DNA from: an uncultured Lachnospiraceae bacterium
GTDB lineage: Bacteria > Bacillota > Clostridia > Lachnospirales > Lachnospiraceae
DNA: 64,000 nt
Assembly: GCA_910579735.1 (NCBI GenBank)
Contig: CAJTUZ010000009.1
Location: forward strand, 83,396 to 147,395
Direction: 5' to 3'
How positions within the stretch are numbered: position 1 is the stretch's first letter; each line of letters opens with the position of its first letter. Positions 35,616 through 44,816 of the stretch are shown piece by piece. The position numbers were made by a program, and so were the translations under genes. The notes beneath the pieces are model-generated. The model had not been told where the DNA came from, searched no databases, and was given only the letters and a program-made list of their open reading frames with translations.

Positions 35616-36266
35616 TTATGTTAACTTCTTCCACTTCTCCGTATTGGCAATAACGATCAGCTTCATATTCTTTTCCAATTTCTTCTCCGGATCTACATTG
35701 ATGCAGACATCCGCACCTTCTCTTATCGCTACAACGTTAATAGAATATTTCTTACGAAGATTGAGTTCCAAAAGCGTTTTACCTTCCCATTCGGGTTTCA
35801 TATCCAGCTCCACCATAGAAACATCCTGTGAAAGTTCAATAATGTCAACAAATCCGGAACTTAAAAGATTCTTTGCCAGTCTGACTCCCGAATCGTTCTC
35901 CGGAAATACGACCTTGTCAGCTCCTACCTTGCTGAGCACTTTACGATGCATTTCATTCGAACACTTGGCGATGACCGTCTTAACGCCGGCTTCTTTACAA
36001 AGCATCGTGGCCATAACGCTCGCCTCCAGACAGCTTGCCATAGCAATGATAACGACGTCAATATTGGCAATGCCAAGCTGATTGATAACTTCTGCATCCG
36101 TAATATCCGCCCTTTTACAAAAAGGAATCTCTGCGGCTGCCGCATTGATAAGCTCCTCGTTCGAATCGACGGCCAGCACCTCCGCACCGCTGTCGGCAAG
36201 TTCTTTGGCTACGGCTCTTCCGTATCTGCCAAGTCCGAATACTGCATATGTCTGTTTCATGCCCAT
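35616..36266 (-). CDS. ktrA: Potassium uptake regulatory subunit, TrkA/KtrA family
   Basis: The cytoplasmic gating ring protein of about 216 residues binds nucleotides and controls the KtrB channel. It has the RCK Rossmann motif AVFGLGRYGRAVAKEL, the acidic AVDSNEE strand end, and a C-terminal TrkA_C-like half (SMVELDMKPEWEGKTLLELNL in part). The exact start is uncertain: ATG 36266 and ATG 36260 are both possible and have only a distant GGAAAGG. It follows ktrB by about 65 bases in the same direction. Confidence 0.9.
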   Translation of the reverse strand: MGMKQTYAVFGLGRYGRAVAKELADSGAEVLAVDSNEELINAAAAEIPFCKRADITDAEVINQLGIANIDVVIIAMASCLEASVMATMLCKEAGVKTVIAKCSNEMHRKVLSKVGADKVVFPENDSGVRLAKNLLSSGFVDIIELSQDVSMVELDMKPEWEGKTLLELNLRKKYSINVVAIREGADVCINVDPEKKLEKNMKLIVIANTEKWKKLT

Positions 36267-36331
36267 TTCAATAACCATTCCTTTCCCGCAGTCTGCGATC
36301 TGCAAAACCTCCGATCGGCCGGCCTCTCCTG

Positions 36332-37693
36332 TTATCCGACGATGATCTTTTCCGTAGGATTATGCACGATATTCTGCCTTGCTTTTTTGATATTCATGGC
36401 AACGGCCAGTGAGATCGGCCCTATCCTGCCTAAATACATCGTTATAATAATGATGATCTTTCCCCAGATATTCAAAAAAGGCGTCAGATTTCTCGTCAGT
36501 CCTACCGTTGCCGTAGCGCTGACCGCTTCATATGCCGCAGAGAGCGCGTCCGTATCTGTCACTGCTGCAAGAAGCAGGGTCGCCGTAAACATCGTGATAA
36601 ACGACATGCTCACTACTGCAGCCGCCTTGCTGATATCCTCTTTTGGTATATTCCGATGGAAAAAGCTCACTTCATTCCTGTTTCCTATCGTTGCAAACGC
36701 CGAAGCAATCAATATCGCAAACGTGACCGTTTTGACGCCGCCTGCCGTTCCTGCCGGGGAACCGCCGATAAACATTAGTAATAACGTAAGGAGGGAAGAC
36801 GCGTTGGTCAGATCCTGCTGCGGAATCGTTGCAAAGCCGGCCGTCCTTGTCGTCACCGACTGGAAAAAAGCAAGCTGTATCTTATCAGGCAGCGTACATC
36901 CCTGCATCGTAAGCGGATTATGATATTCAAAAAGGAAAAAAGCCGCCGCTCCCGCCGTAATGAGAAACAGCGTTGTCGAAATGGCAATTTTACTGTGAAG
37001 CGTCAGATTTCGAAAGCACTTCAGTTTCTGCTTTCTAAAATTCTTCAGGACGCGCACGACATCCCACCAGACAATATAACCGATGCCGCCGAGAATAATG
37101 AGGATACCGGTAAAAATATTCACGATCGGATGATGCGCATATTCGCACAGACTGTTCTCGGAAAGAATATCGATACCGGCATTACAAAACGCCGATACTG
37201 CATGAAAGACGGAGATCCATACGCCTTTTACCCCAAATTCCGGCACCCAGACAAACATATGAATCAGCGCCCCGATGGCCTCCACGATAAGCGTCCCCGT
37301 AACGACTTTCCGAACAAATCTCACAAGTCCCGACAGGGTATTCAAATTAAAAGCCGCCTGGATCAGCATACGGTCGCCGAGTCCGATCTTCCGGTGCAGA
37401 TCGATCATAAAAACAGAGATCAGCGTAATCACGCCGAGTCCTCCTATCTGAATCAAAAGCAGGATCACGATCTGACCAAAAAGGCTCCATGTCGATACAG
37501 TCGGCAGCGTAACGAGTCCGGTCACACATACGGAAGTCGTGGCCGTAAACAGCGCGTCGATGTATGGAACCGCTTTTCCCCCGGCTGCGCTTATGGGCAA
37601 CGCCAATAAGATGCTTCCCGCTAATATGGCGAGCAGGAAGCTTAACATGATCGTATGTGTTGTAGAAAATTGATAATGTGATCTTCTTCTCAT
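36332..37693 (-). CDS. ktrB: Potassium uptake membrane subunit, TrkH/KtrB family
   Basis: The 453-residue membrane protein has four pore-type repeats. Selectivity-filter-like glycines stand in TSVCVTGLV, SAFCNAGID, TTRTAGF and SATATVGLTRNL. FIGGSPAGTAGG lies after the third. About eight to ten membrane helices are visible. I start at 37693, where GAGGAAT lies upstream; ATG 37732 would add 13 basic residues. It forms the channel gated by KtrA, encoded just downstream. This order (B then A) differs from ktrAB in B. subtilis. Confidence 0.92.
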   Translation of the reverse strand: MRRRSHYQFSTTHTIMLSFLLAILAGSILLALPISAAGGKAVPYIDALFTATTSVCVTGLVTLPTVSTWSLFGQIVILLLIQIGGLGVITLISVFMIDLHRKIGLGDRMLIQAAFNLNTLSGLVRFVRKVVTGTLIVEAIGALIHMFVWVPEFGVKGVWISVFHAVSAFCNAGIDILSENSLCEYAHHPIVNIFTGILIILGGIGYIVWWDVVRVLKNFRKQKLKCFRNLTLHSKIAISTTLFLITAGAAAFFLFEYHNPLTMQGCTLPDKIQLAFFQSVTTRTAGFATIPQQDLTNASSLLTLLLMFIGGSPAGTAGGVKTVTFAILIASAFATIGNRNEVSFFHRNIPKEDISKAAAVVSMSFITMFTATLLLAAVTDTDALSAAYEAVSATATVGLTRNLTPFLNIWGKIIIIITMYLGRIGPISLAVAMNIKKARQNIVHNPTEKIIVG

Positions 37694-37757
37694 CCTGGAA
37701 TTCCTCTTGTAAAATCTCTTATGAAATCTCATAATAAGACTTTACCACCGAACCTTC

Positions 37758-38864
37758 TTATGAGGTTTTATGCACAACTTTCTCATACCAGCAAAGTACA
37801 GGCCGGTCAATACATTTCTCCGTAACCGCTGCAATACAATATGCGAGTCCGAACACGACCGCAAAACGCATAAACCAATCGGCCCACGGATTATGAAAAC
37901 TGAACGTTATGTATCTGTCATATAATTTCAAAAGCAGAAAATGAAATAAATAAACCGGGTAAGATTTCTGCCCGATCTTCCTGAAAATCGGGTTAACGAT
38001 AACCGGACAGCTATAAAGCATCTGGCTGATAATCATGCCTGCAAAACACAATGCAAACACCGTATATTCAGCCATCTGCGGCAGTCTGTTTTCCCCGTAT
38101 ATCAGAATGCCGGTCATACACAGGAAAAATGCAAGCATACCGTAAGAAAGTCTCTTTTTATGCCGTACTCCCGTGAAACCGCATCCTTTCTGTTTCAGAT
38201 GATATAAGCATATTCCCACCGCAAAAACGGGAAGCTGCGCAAATAACCATACTGTATTAATATACATTTCATATAAATAGGCATCCGTCTCCGGTATCCA
38301 TGCATATGCAGCCTGACGGATAAAAATGCCGCCTGCTGCCGTAAAAACCAAAAAACAAAGCGATCTTTTCAGATTCGTGATCCGCCTGTATAAGAGCGGC
38401 GCAATCAGATAAAAGAGCGAAAGATCCGCCAGATACCATTCAATTCCCAAAATGCTGTTAATGTAATACGGATTTAATCCGTGCAGTAAAAAAACATGCG
38501 CCAAAATATTCGCTGCGGAAATCCTTCCCCGGCCTGCCAGCCAATAAGCTTCTCCGTCCGGCAACAGCATAAGATAAAAAAACAATGCCGTATACCAAAG
38601 CGGAATCAGTTTCACCAATCTTTTGATCCACCAGCTGCAAATCCGTTTAAAGCCTGCCGTCGTTTTCTCCTTTTCAAATATGCAGGAAAGAGAAACAAAG
38701 GTAAAATAGGCTGAAATCAGGAAAAATAACTGTACGCCCCTTGCTCCGGCTTCGCCGAGTTTTCCTGCAGGGCCGGGAAGGCTGTTGGCGCCCGAATGGA
38801 TCATTAAGACGCCGCACATGGCAATTCCCTTCAGCGCATCCGCCCATGCCTCATGTTCACGCAC
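37758..38864 (-). CDS. Acyltransferase 3 family membrane protein
   Basis: The 368-residue protein has about ten membrane helices. The family start WADALKGIAMCGVLMIHSGA contains the conserved H, and GVQLFFLISAYFTF follows. Such enzymes O-acetylate surface sugars or peptidoglycan. The start is GTG, one base after the stop of the C39-like gene. The upstream GGAG lies inside that gene's end, so translation is probably coupled. The substrate is unknown. Confidence 0.88.
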   Translation of the reverse strand: MREHEAWADALKGIAMCGVLMIHSGANSLPGPAGKLGEAGARGVQLFFLISAYFTFVSLSCIFEKEKTTAGFKRICSWWIKRLVKLIPLWYTALFFYLMLLPDGEAYWLAGRGRISAANILAHVFLLHGLNPYYINSILGIEWYLADLSLFYLIAPLLYRRITNLKRSLCFLVFTAAGGIFIRQAAYAWIPETDAYLYEMYINTVWLFAQLPVFAVGICLYHLKQKGCGFTGVRHKKRLSYGMLAFFLCMTGILIYGENRLPQMAEYTVFALCFAGMIISQMLYSCPVIVNPIFRKIGQKSYPVYLFHFLLLKLYDRYITFSFHNPWADWFMRFAVVFGLAYCIAAVTEKCIDRPVLCWYEKVVHKTS

Positions 38865-38865
38865 T

Positions 38866-39531
38866 TTATAAGATCTCCAGATACCCGATCACCTTTGTCA
38901 GATCAAACTCTTTTAATTCTCCCAAGTTCGGATCAAAATATTTTCCTTCATAACCGACAAGATAATGACTGTATCTTCCCATTTTCTCCATAATAATACA
39001 GCAGTGCGGAAGCGTGACATCTCTTCCGAGCGTATATACGATCTTCTCGGCATGCCTGATGCCAAGATATTCCAAAGTACCGATCATTTTGCCCATATTC
39101 GCCTGCCACTCTCTGCATTTCATAATATCGCAGGCTTCGTCCAATGACGTTCCCGCTATCATGGCAATACAAGCCTGCCCACAGAGTCCGTCCCAGGGCT
39201 GTGTCACAAGCTCCACTCCATCGATTTTCCTGATGGGATGCTCAACACTGTAAGGGCTGTTCTCGCTTACTTCGACTGCGTTGCCTACGATCTCGATAGA
39301 AATTAAATATTTCTTGCCAAGTTCCACTTTGGACAACGTGCTTTCATCTACCGGAATATCATAATATCCCTGCCCTTTCGGCAGCAGATCGCATGTAAAG
39401 CACACGTCGTCAAAACATACTCTGACAGGCGCGTCTCCGATCTTTTCACATACTTCCCATACGTTAAACGGAACTGCAATAGAATTCTCGTTTTCCCTGA
39501 ATTCTACCGTACCCTCAAATTCATACTTCAT
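38866..39531 (-). CDS. DUF1905-like domain fused to a C39-like cysteine peptidase domain
   Basis: The 221-residue protein has two parts. Residues 1-85 look like a DUF1905 beta-barrel: YEFEGTVEFRENENSIAVPF, CDLLPKGQGYYDIPVDES. Residues about 95-221 look like a papain-fold C39-like domain: WDGLCGQACIAMIAG with the catalytic-type cysteine, SHYLVGYEGKYFDPN with the histidine and aspartate. No signal peptide is present, so it is cytoplasmic. The function is unknown. It precedes the acyltransferase by one base. Confidence 0.72.
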   Translation of the reverse strand: MKYEFEGTVEFRENENSIAVPFNVWEVCEKIGDAPVRVCFDDVCFTCDLLPKGQGYYDIPVDESTLSKVELGKKYLISIEIVGNAVEVSENSPYSVEHPIRKIDGVELVTQPWDGLCGQACIAMIAGTSLDEACDIMKCREWQANMGKMIGTLEYLGIRHAEKIVYTLGRDVTLPHCCIIMEKMGRYSHYLVGYEGKYFDPNLGELKEFDLTKVIGYLEIL

Positions 39532-39641
39532 TTTGCTTTCCTCCTCATTTTTCCCATAAAATTATTTTCGCTTTCCCTATTGTATCATGAAAAACCGGCA
39601 CATGCCACCACTATCATGCGTTGTCATTTCCGCAGATATCC

Positions 39642-40523
39642 TTATCCTGACCGCAAAGCCGAAGGCGCTGTTCCGGTTATCGCTTTGAACCTTCTGGCAA
39701 ATGTGGAATAATCTGAAAATCCGCAGTCATAACAGACTTTGGATGCCGTCTCCCCCGCCAGGATCCTCCTTTTGGCCTCCAGTATTCTTTTCTCATTGAT
39801 ATATTGATGAATGGAGTACCCGGTTGCTTCTTTAAACCGGCGCATCAGATAATATCTGCTGATAAAAAAATGCGCCGACAGAAAATCTATATTAATGTTT
39901 TCCATCAAATGTTCCTGTATATACGCGATGATATCCACGATCTTCTCGTGGTAGACCGCCGTCGTGATAAAAGCCTGCGGCTGCATAATACAAGTTCTGT
40001 TAAGCAGTACCATAAATTCCATAAATGCCGCTTCCAGCATTCTGTCGCTCAAAAAGTTCCGCCCGCCCCGCTCTTCCTCTTCTATCCGCATCAGACAGCC
40101 AAGCAGTTTTTCATAACTGCCGGGCGTAAAATGAACGACATGATTTCTGCACTGCCTCGCCAGTGCAAAACAGTGGTTCATTTTTTCACCCTGTTTATTC
40201 TCACGGTTCATAAACGCCTCGGAAAGATAAATGATATACCGTTCATATGGCATGTCATTTTCTATTTCCGGCTTATGAATGGCATGGTAATCCACCAGAA
40301 CAAAATCATGCGGCTTCAACTGATAGGTTTTTCCTTCTATCTTATAACCGACATTACCGTCCACGAAATAAATGATTTTATAAAAATCATGATAATGAAA
40401 CGGAAACTCCTTCTTCATACGGTCTCTGATATGAAAAAGTTTAAAGTTTTCCGTCAGGAAACCGGTTTTTTCATACTGTTCCAGATTTTTCTCATCCACT
40501 GGCGGTTTCGCTCCTTTTGTCAT
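39642..40523 (-). CDS. AraC-family transcriptional regulator
   Basis: The 293-residue protein has an N-terminal cupin sensor domain (FPFHYHDFYKIIYFVDGN; PHDFVLVDYHAIHKPE) and a C-terminal pair of helix-turn-helix motifs (INIDFLSAHFFISRYYLMRRF; SKVCYDCGFSDYSTFARRF). By family it should bind a small ligand, often a sugar, and activate nearby genes. It starts four bases after the stop of the lysozyme-like gene. No clear sugar-use genes are adjacent. Confidence 0.92.
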   Translation of the reverse strand: MTKGAKPPVDEKNLEQYEKTGFLTENFKLFHIRDRMKKEFPFHYHDFYKIIYFVDGNVGYKIEGKTYQLKPHDFVLVDYHAIHKPEIENDMPYERYIIYLSEAFMNRENKQGEKMNHCFALARQCRNHVVHFTPGSYEKLLGCLMRIEEEERGGRNFLSDRMLEAAFMEFMVLLNRTCIMQPQAFITTAVYHEKIVDIIAYIQEHLMENINIDFLSAHFFISRYYLMRRFKEATGYSIHQYINEKRILEAKRRILAGETASKVCYDCGFSDYSTFARRFKAITGTAPSALRSG

Positions 40524-40529
40524 ACCGGA

Positions 40530-41636
40530 TCACTGTGCAGGTTCAAAAAAGCTGATATTTATATCCACTTCTCCGTTAATCCCCGCCACACTGCCGGCAT
40601 CCGTATACTGCCATATTTTAAAATCATATGGATAGTAAAATTCCTCATCATAATGTGCAAACCATTTATCGTATTCTTCCAGTTTCTCAAGATCAAGCAT
40701 CAGCATAAACGTCTTCAGATTGCCATAGATCATCGGCGTATATCCGGCCTGCTTAATCATTTCGCAGAATGTTATACAGTATTCGGTCCGCTCTTCCATG
40801 GTCAGGTCAGCCGTCCTGGCATTTTTGCTCGTTACGGCCTCCACATCCAGTACGACCGGATAAGTAACGTCATAGGGTTCTAAAGCGTCCAGAACATACT
40901 GCGCCTCTTCCTTTGCCTCTTCCACACTGGTAGCCTGCGTAAAGAAATAAACACCCGCCGCGATACCGTTATCCAATGCGCCTTCTATATTGTATGTAAA
41001 AGTCTCGTCTTCTACGATCTCGCCCTCCGTATAGCCGCGTATGCCGAGCCTGATAAAGGCGTATTCTATGCCGTCCCCTGCTACTTTATCCCATTCGATC
41101 TCTTCCTGATATCTGGATACATCGATGCCCTTATGGGAGATCAGTTCTCCGTTTTCATAATATTCCAGAAACCCTTCATCCGTAGGAATGAATCCTGCCT
41201 GCTCATAAGAATGTCTGGCCAGCGTGTCCATGATCGGGAAAAAATAATATTGATTATTGTCGGCCAATACGACTTCTTCCGGGAAAAACTGGCGCAGCAT
41301 ATGCACGGCGCCTTCCCCGGAAAGCATCAATTCCTTCATCGTTATAAGCAGCTCTTCCTTTGCCTCTTCCGACGCCGCCAGCGACGCCTCTTCCAGCCTC
41401 TGCGACAGCAGCGCATCCACCTCTTCCTGCGTATAGCGGTTCTGCATTTCCTCCAGTTCATTCATCACTGCCACGTTCTCCAGCTGAGACGCACGGTATT
41501 TAAAAACCAGGATCAGGCAAAACGTAACTGCAGTTAACGTGATGATACATAAAACGATAGATCCGAACAAAATACCGAATTCATTTCTTCTGTGTCTTCT
41601 GTTTCGTATTTTCACCTGTAAATTATTTTCCTGCAT
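40530..41636 (-). CDS. Membrane-anchored GH25 lysozyme-like protein
   Basis: The 368-residue protein has a basic N-terminus, one membrane helix (about residues 20-45) and a coiled-coil-prone E/A-rich stretch (about 50-110). A GH25 domain follows (about 165-368). Key motifs are GIDVSRYQEEIEWDKV with the first acid, YAFIRLGIRGY, YPVVLDVEAV with D-x-E, and KIWQYTDAG. It should cut the glycan strands of peptidoglycan outside the membrane. I start at 41636 because GGGAG precedes it. Confidence 0.92.
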   Translation of the reverse strand: MQENNLQVKIRNRRHRRNEFGILFGSIVLCIITLTAVTFCLILVFKYRASQLENVAVMNELEEMQNRYTQEEVDALLSQRLEEASLAASEEAKEELLITMKELMLSGEGAVHMLRQFFPEEVVLADNNQYYFFPIMDTLARHSYEQAGFIPTDEGFLEYYENGELISHKGIDVSRYQEEIEWDKVAGDGIEYAFIRLGIRGYTEGEIVEDETFTYNIEGALDNGIAAGVYFFTQATSVEEAKEEAQYVLDALEPYDVTYPVVLDVEAVTSKNARTADLTMEERTEYCITFCEMIKQAGYTPMIYGNLKTFMLMLDLEKLEEYDKWFAHYDEEFYYPYDFKIWQYTDAGSVAGINGEVDINISFFEPAQ

Positions 41637-41651
41637 AAAGGCTCCCATCCG

Positions 41652-42506
41652 TTAAAAGCGTTCCGCAAAGTAGCTCTTAAATCCTTCTCCGAAGATTTCC
41701 GTGGCGCTTGTGATCACCATAAAGGCATCCGCATCTTCTTCTTTGACGATCTCTTCCACCCGCGGAGACATCTGTTTTTTGGTCACACACATCAGAACCT
41801 GTTTTTCCCTGCCGCTGTACGCTCCCCGTCCATCGATATAAGTCACGCCGACATCCAGTTCCGTCAGCAGCCTTTCTGTGATCTGCTTTGGTTTGTCGCT
41901 GATGATATAAAGCAGCCTCGCTTCGTCACGCCCATACAGCACAAGGTCGAGCACAACGGAATTCACCACTACGGTAATGCCCGCATACAGCGCGGCGTCA
42001 ATATTTTGAAAAACAATCCCCGACATACTTACAATTATAACATCAGTAATGAAAAAAAGCACTCCTGTCTTTAAATGAGGAAGTTTCGTACGCAGCCATT
42101 TGACGATGATGTCCATACCGCCGGTCGTTGCACCGGCTTTCATGATCATGCCGATAGAAACCGCATAAATCACACCGCCTGCCAGTGCCGCCAGCAAAAT
42201 ATCGTCCGTGGCCGCCCCGAAGGGCGCTAACAAGTTCGTAAAAGCGGAAATCAGCGCAAGCGCATAGATCGTCGATACCGCAAAACGAAAACCGAACTGC
42301 CAGACCGCAAACAGCAGGATCGGAACATTCAGTGCAAAGATCAGCGTACCTGTTTCAACCGGCACGAATCTGCTGATAATGATGGCGATACCGGTCACAC
42401 CGCCGGGCGCCAGATTACTCGGATCAATAAACAAACTGATCGCTGCCGCGTTTAAGAGTGCCGATATTGTAATGATACCATATTTTTTTACCGCATTTTT
42501 TACCAT
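41652..42506 (-). CDS. YitT family membrane protein (DUF161 + DUF2179)
   Basis: The 284-residue protein has five to six membrane helices (DUF161: INxLLNAAAI-like start; LAPGGVTGIAIIISRF) and a cytoplasmic C-terminal DUF2179 domain (LLTELDVGVTYIDGRGAYSG; VEEIVKEEDADAFMVI). The start at 42506 has AAAGGGG upstream. Family members are common in Firmicutes and their function is not settled. Gene order suggests transcription with the GH25 gene, 15 bases away. Confidence 0.9.
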   Translation of the reverse strand: MVKNAVKKYGIITISALLNAAAISLFIDPSNLAPGGVTGIAIIISRFVPVETGTLIFALNVPILLFAVWQFGFRFAVSTIYALALISAFTNLLAPFGAATDDILLAALAGGVIYAVSIGMIMKAGATTGGMDIIVKWLRTKLPHLKTGVLFFITDVIIVSMSGIVFQNIDAALYAGITVVVNSVVLDLVLYGRDEARLLYIISDKPKQITERLLTELDVGVTYIDGRGAYSGREKQVLMCVTKKQMSPRVEEIVKEEDADAFMVITSATEIFGEGFKSYFAERF

Positions 42507-42650
42507 TCTTTTCCCCTTTGACGGATTTTCCCAAAAAAAGCCGCTTTTGCCTGCAAACATTTTCATGATAAGAAAAACACAGTCCACATACGTATTTCTT
42601 ATCAGTATGCGGACTTCCCTGTCATAATATCCATGCTTTCTCTCATCATG

Positions 42651-43874
42651 TCAGATATTTGCACGTACTACCTTCGGCTTATAACCGTTCTCCTCAAGCG
42701 CTGCAATGATCTGGTTTTTATGTTCGGTTCCGTAGGCTTCCATGGTAATCCGCAGTTCTACAGCCGCATTTCTGTTGATCGATACGAACTGGTTATGTTC
42801 AAGTTTGATAACATTTCCGTTTTGTCTGGCAATAACGTCGGATACTCTCGAAAGCTCACCCGGCTTATCCGGAAGCAGAACCGATACGGAAAAGATCCTG
42901 TCCCGCAGGACCAGTCCCTGCTGTACGACAGAGGACATCGTGATCACGTCCATGTTGCCGCCGCTCAGTATGGAAACGATCTTCTTATTCTGCACATTCA
43001 GATGTTTGAGCGCCGCCACCGTCAAAAGACCGGAATTTTCTATGATCATCTTATGGTTTTCCACCATATCCAGAAAAGCTACGACCAGCTCTTCATCTTC
43101 TACGGTAATAATCTCATCCAGATTTTGGCTGACATATGGGAAGATGATCGTTCCCGGCGTCTTGACTGCCGTACCGTCCGCGATCGTGTTCACGCCGGAA
43201 AGGGTCGTGACTTTCCCTGCTTTGAACGACTCCTGCATACAGTTTGCCCCTGCCGGCTCCACACCGATCACCTTGATCTTGGGATTCAGCAGCTTCGCCA
43301 GTGTAGAAATACCGGCTGCCAGTCCGCCGCCGCCGATCGGCACAAGAATATAGTCCACAAGCGGAAGTTCCTTGATGATCTCCATAGCGATCGTCCCCTG
43401 TCCGGTCGCCACATCCAGATCGTCAAAGGGATGCACAAACGTATATCCTTTTTCGTCGGCAAGCTCATAAGCGCGTGCACACGCCTCGTCATAAACGTCT
43501 CCGTGCAAAATGACTTCGGCCCCATACCCTTTCGTCCGGTTGACCTTGATTAACGGTGTCGTCGTCGGCATGACGATCGTTGCCTTAACACCGTAACATT
43601 TGGCCGCATAAGCAACGCCCTGTGCATGGTTTCCCGCAGAAGCCGTGATCAGTCCTTTCTGTCTGTCTTCTTCCGCAAGGGTACTCATTTTATAATAAGC
43701 GCCCCTCAATTTATAGGCTCCGGTAAACTGCATGTTTTCCGGCTTGAAATATACTTTATTTCCTGAATGTTCACTGAAATAATCGCTGTAGATCAGCTTC
43801 GTCTCCATTGTGACCTGCTTTACGATTTCACATGCTTCTTCAAATTTCTCCAGCGTTAATTTTTTCTCTCCCAT
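42651..43874 (-). CDS. ilvA: Threonine ammonia-lyase (PLP-dependent, with ACT domain)
   Basis: It deaminates threonine to 2-oxobutanoate. The 407-residue protein has the PLP lysine in TGAYKLRGAYY, the phosphate-binding SAGNHAQGVAYAA and the glycine loop PIGGGGLAAGI. An ACT domain near residues 330-400 follows (LLPDKPGELSRVSDVIARQ). The length fits the shorter, single-ACT type that can be catabolic (TdcB-like) or biosynthetic; the sequence does not decide. It lies 9 bases after ftsY. Confidence 0.92.
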   Translation of the reverse strand: MGEKKLTLEKFEEACEIVKQVTMETKLIYSDYFSEHSGNKVYFKPENMQFTGAYKLRGAYYKMSTLAEEDRQKGLITASAGNHAQGVAYAAKCYGVKATIVMPTTTPLIKVNRTKGYGAEVILHGDVYDEACARAYELADEKGYTFVHPFDDLDVATGQGTIAMEIIKELPLVDYILVPIGGGGLAAGISTLAKLLNPKIKVIGVEPAGANCMQESFKAGKVTTLSGVNTIADGTAVKTPGTIIFPYVSQNLDEIITVEDEELVVAFLDMVENHKMIIENSGLLTVAALKHLNVQNKKIVSILSGGNMDVITMSSVVQQGLVLRDRIFSVSVLLPDKPGELSRVSDVIARQNGNVIKLEHNQFVSINRNAAVELRITMEAYGTEHKNQIIAALEENGYKPKVVRANI

Positions 43875-43883
43875 ATGTCAATC

Positions 43884-44816
43884 TTACTCCTTCACAAATA
43901 ACGCGTTTACAAACTGCTCCGCATCAAATTTCTGCAAATCCTCTATCGTTTCTCCGACGCCGATATATTTTACCGGAATCTTTAGCTCCGACTGTATCGC
44001 TACAGCGATACCGCCTTTGGCCGTACCATCCATTTTCGTCAGGATAATGCCTGTCAGATCCGCGACTTCTCCGAATTCTTTCGCCTGCTGTAAGGCATTT
44101 TGTCCTGTCGCAGCGTCTAAGACCACCAGATTTTCTCTGTGAGCGTCCGGAAATTCTTTATCGATGATACGGTTGATCTTTTTTAACTCCTCCATCAGAT
44201 TTTTCTTGTTATGGAGCCGTCCTGCCGTATCACATAAAAGAACGTCGACATTTCTTGCTCTGGCCGCCGTTACCGCATCATATACAACGCTGGCCGGATC
44301 GGCTCCCTCTGTGCCTCCGATCATATCCACGCCTGCACGGTGCGCCCACTCCGAAAGCTGTTCGCCTGCTGCCGCCCGGAACGTATCCGCCGCCGCAATC
44401 AGCACTTTTCGATTCTGCGCTTTTAATTTGCCTGCCAGTTTGCCGACAGACGTCGTTTTACCGACACCGTTGACGCCGATTACCAAAACGATGGACTGCC
44501 TGTGTTCAAATTCATATGCCGCCTCTTCCACCTGCATCTGTTCTTTGATATTACTGATCAGAAAGTCTTTGCATTCCTGCGGATCCTTGATATGATTTTC
44601 CTTCACCTGTTCCCGCAGTTTCTGCAGTATCTCTTCCGTCGCCTTAACGCCGATATCACCCATGATCAATATTTCTTCCAGTTCTTCATAGAAATCTTCA
44701 TCAATATAGGAGAAACCGCCGAATACGGAATCCAGGCCATGCACGATATTGTTTCTGGTTTTTGTCAGACCTTCCTTTAATCTTGAAAAAAGTCCCTTTT
44801 TCTCTTCACTCATCAA
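43884..44816 (-). CDS. ftsY: Signal recognition particle receptor FtsY
   Basis: The 310-residue GTPase is the SRP receptor, partner of Ffh encoded at 29,861. It has a short N-domain without the long acidic extension of E. coli, then VIGVNGVGKTTSVGKLAGKL, ADTFRAAAGEQL, CDTAGRLHNK and TKMDGTAKGGIAV. Its start overlaps the end of smc by 4 bases, so they are coupled. The order rnc-smc-ftsY is standard in Firmicutes. Confidence 0.97.
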   Translation of the reverse strand: MMSEEKKGLFSRLKEGLTKTRNNIVHGLDSVFGGFSYIDEDFYEELEEILIMGDIGVKATEEILQKLREQVKENHIKDPQECKDFLISNIKEQMQVEEAAYEFEHRQSIVLVIGVNGVGKTTSVGKLAGKLKAQNRKVLIAAADTFRAAAGEQLSEWAHRAGVDMIGGTEGADPASVVYDAVTAARARNVDVLLCDTAGRLHNKKNLMEELKKINRIIDKEFPDAHRENLVVLDAATGQNALQQAKEFGEVADLTGIILTKMDGTAKGGIAVAIQSELKIPVKYIGVGETIEDLQKFDAEQFVNALFVKE

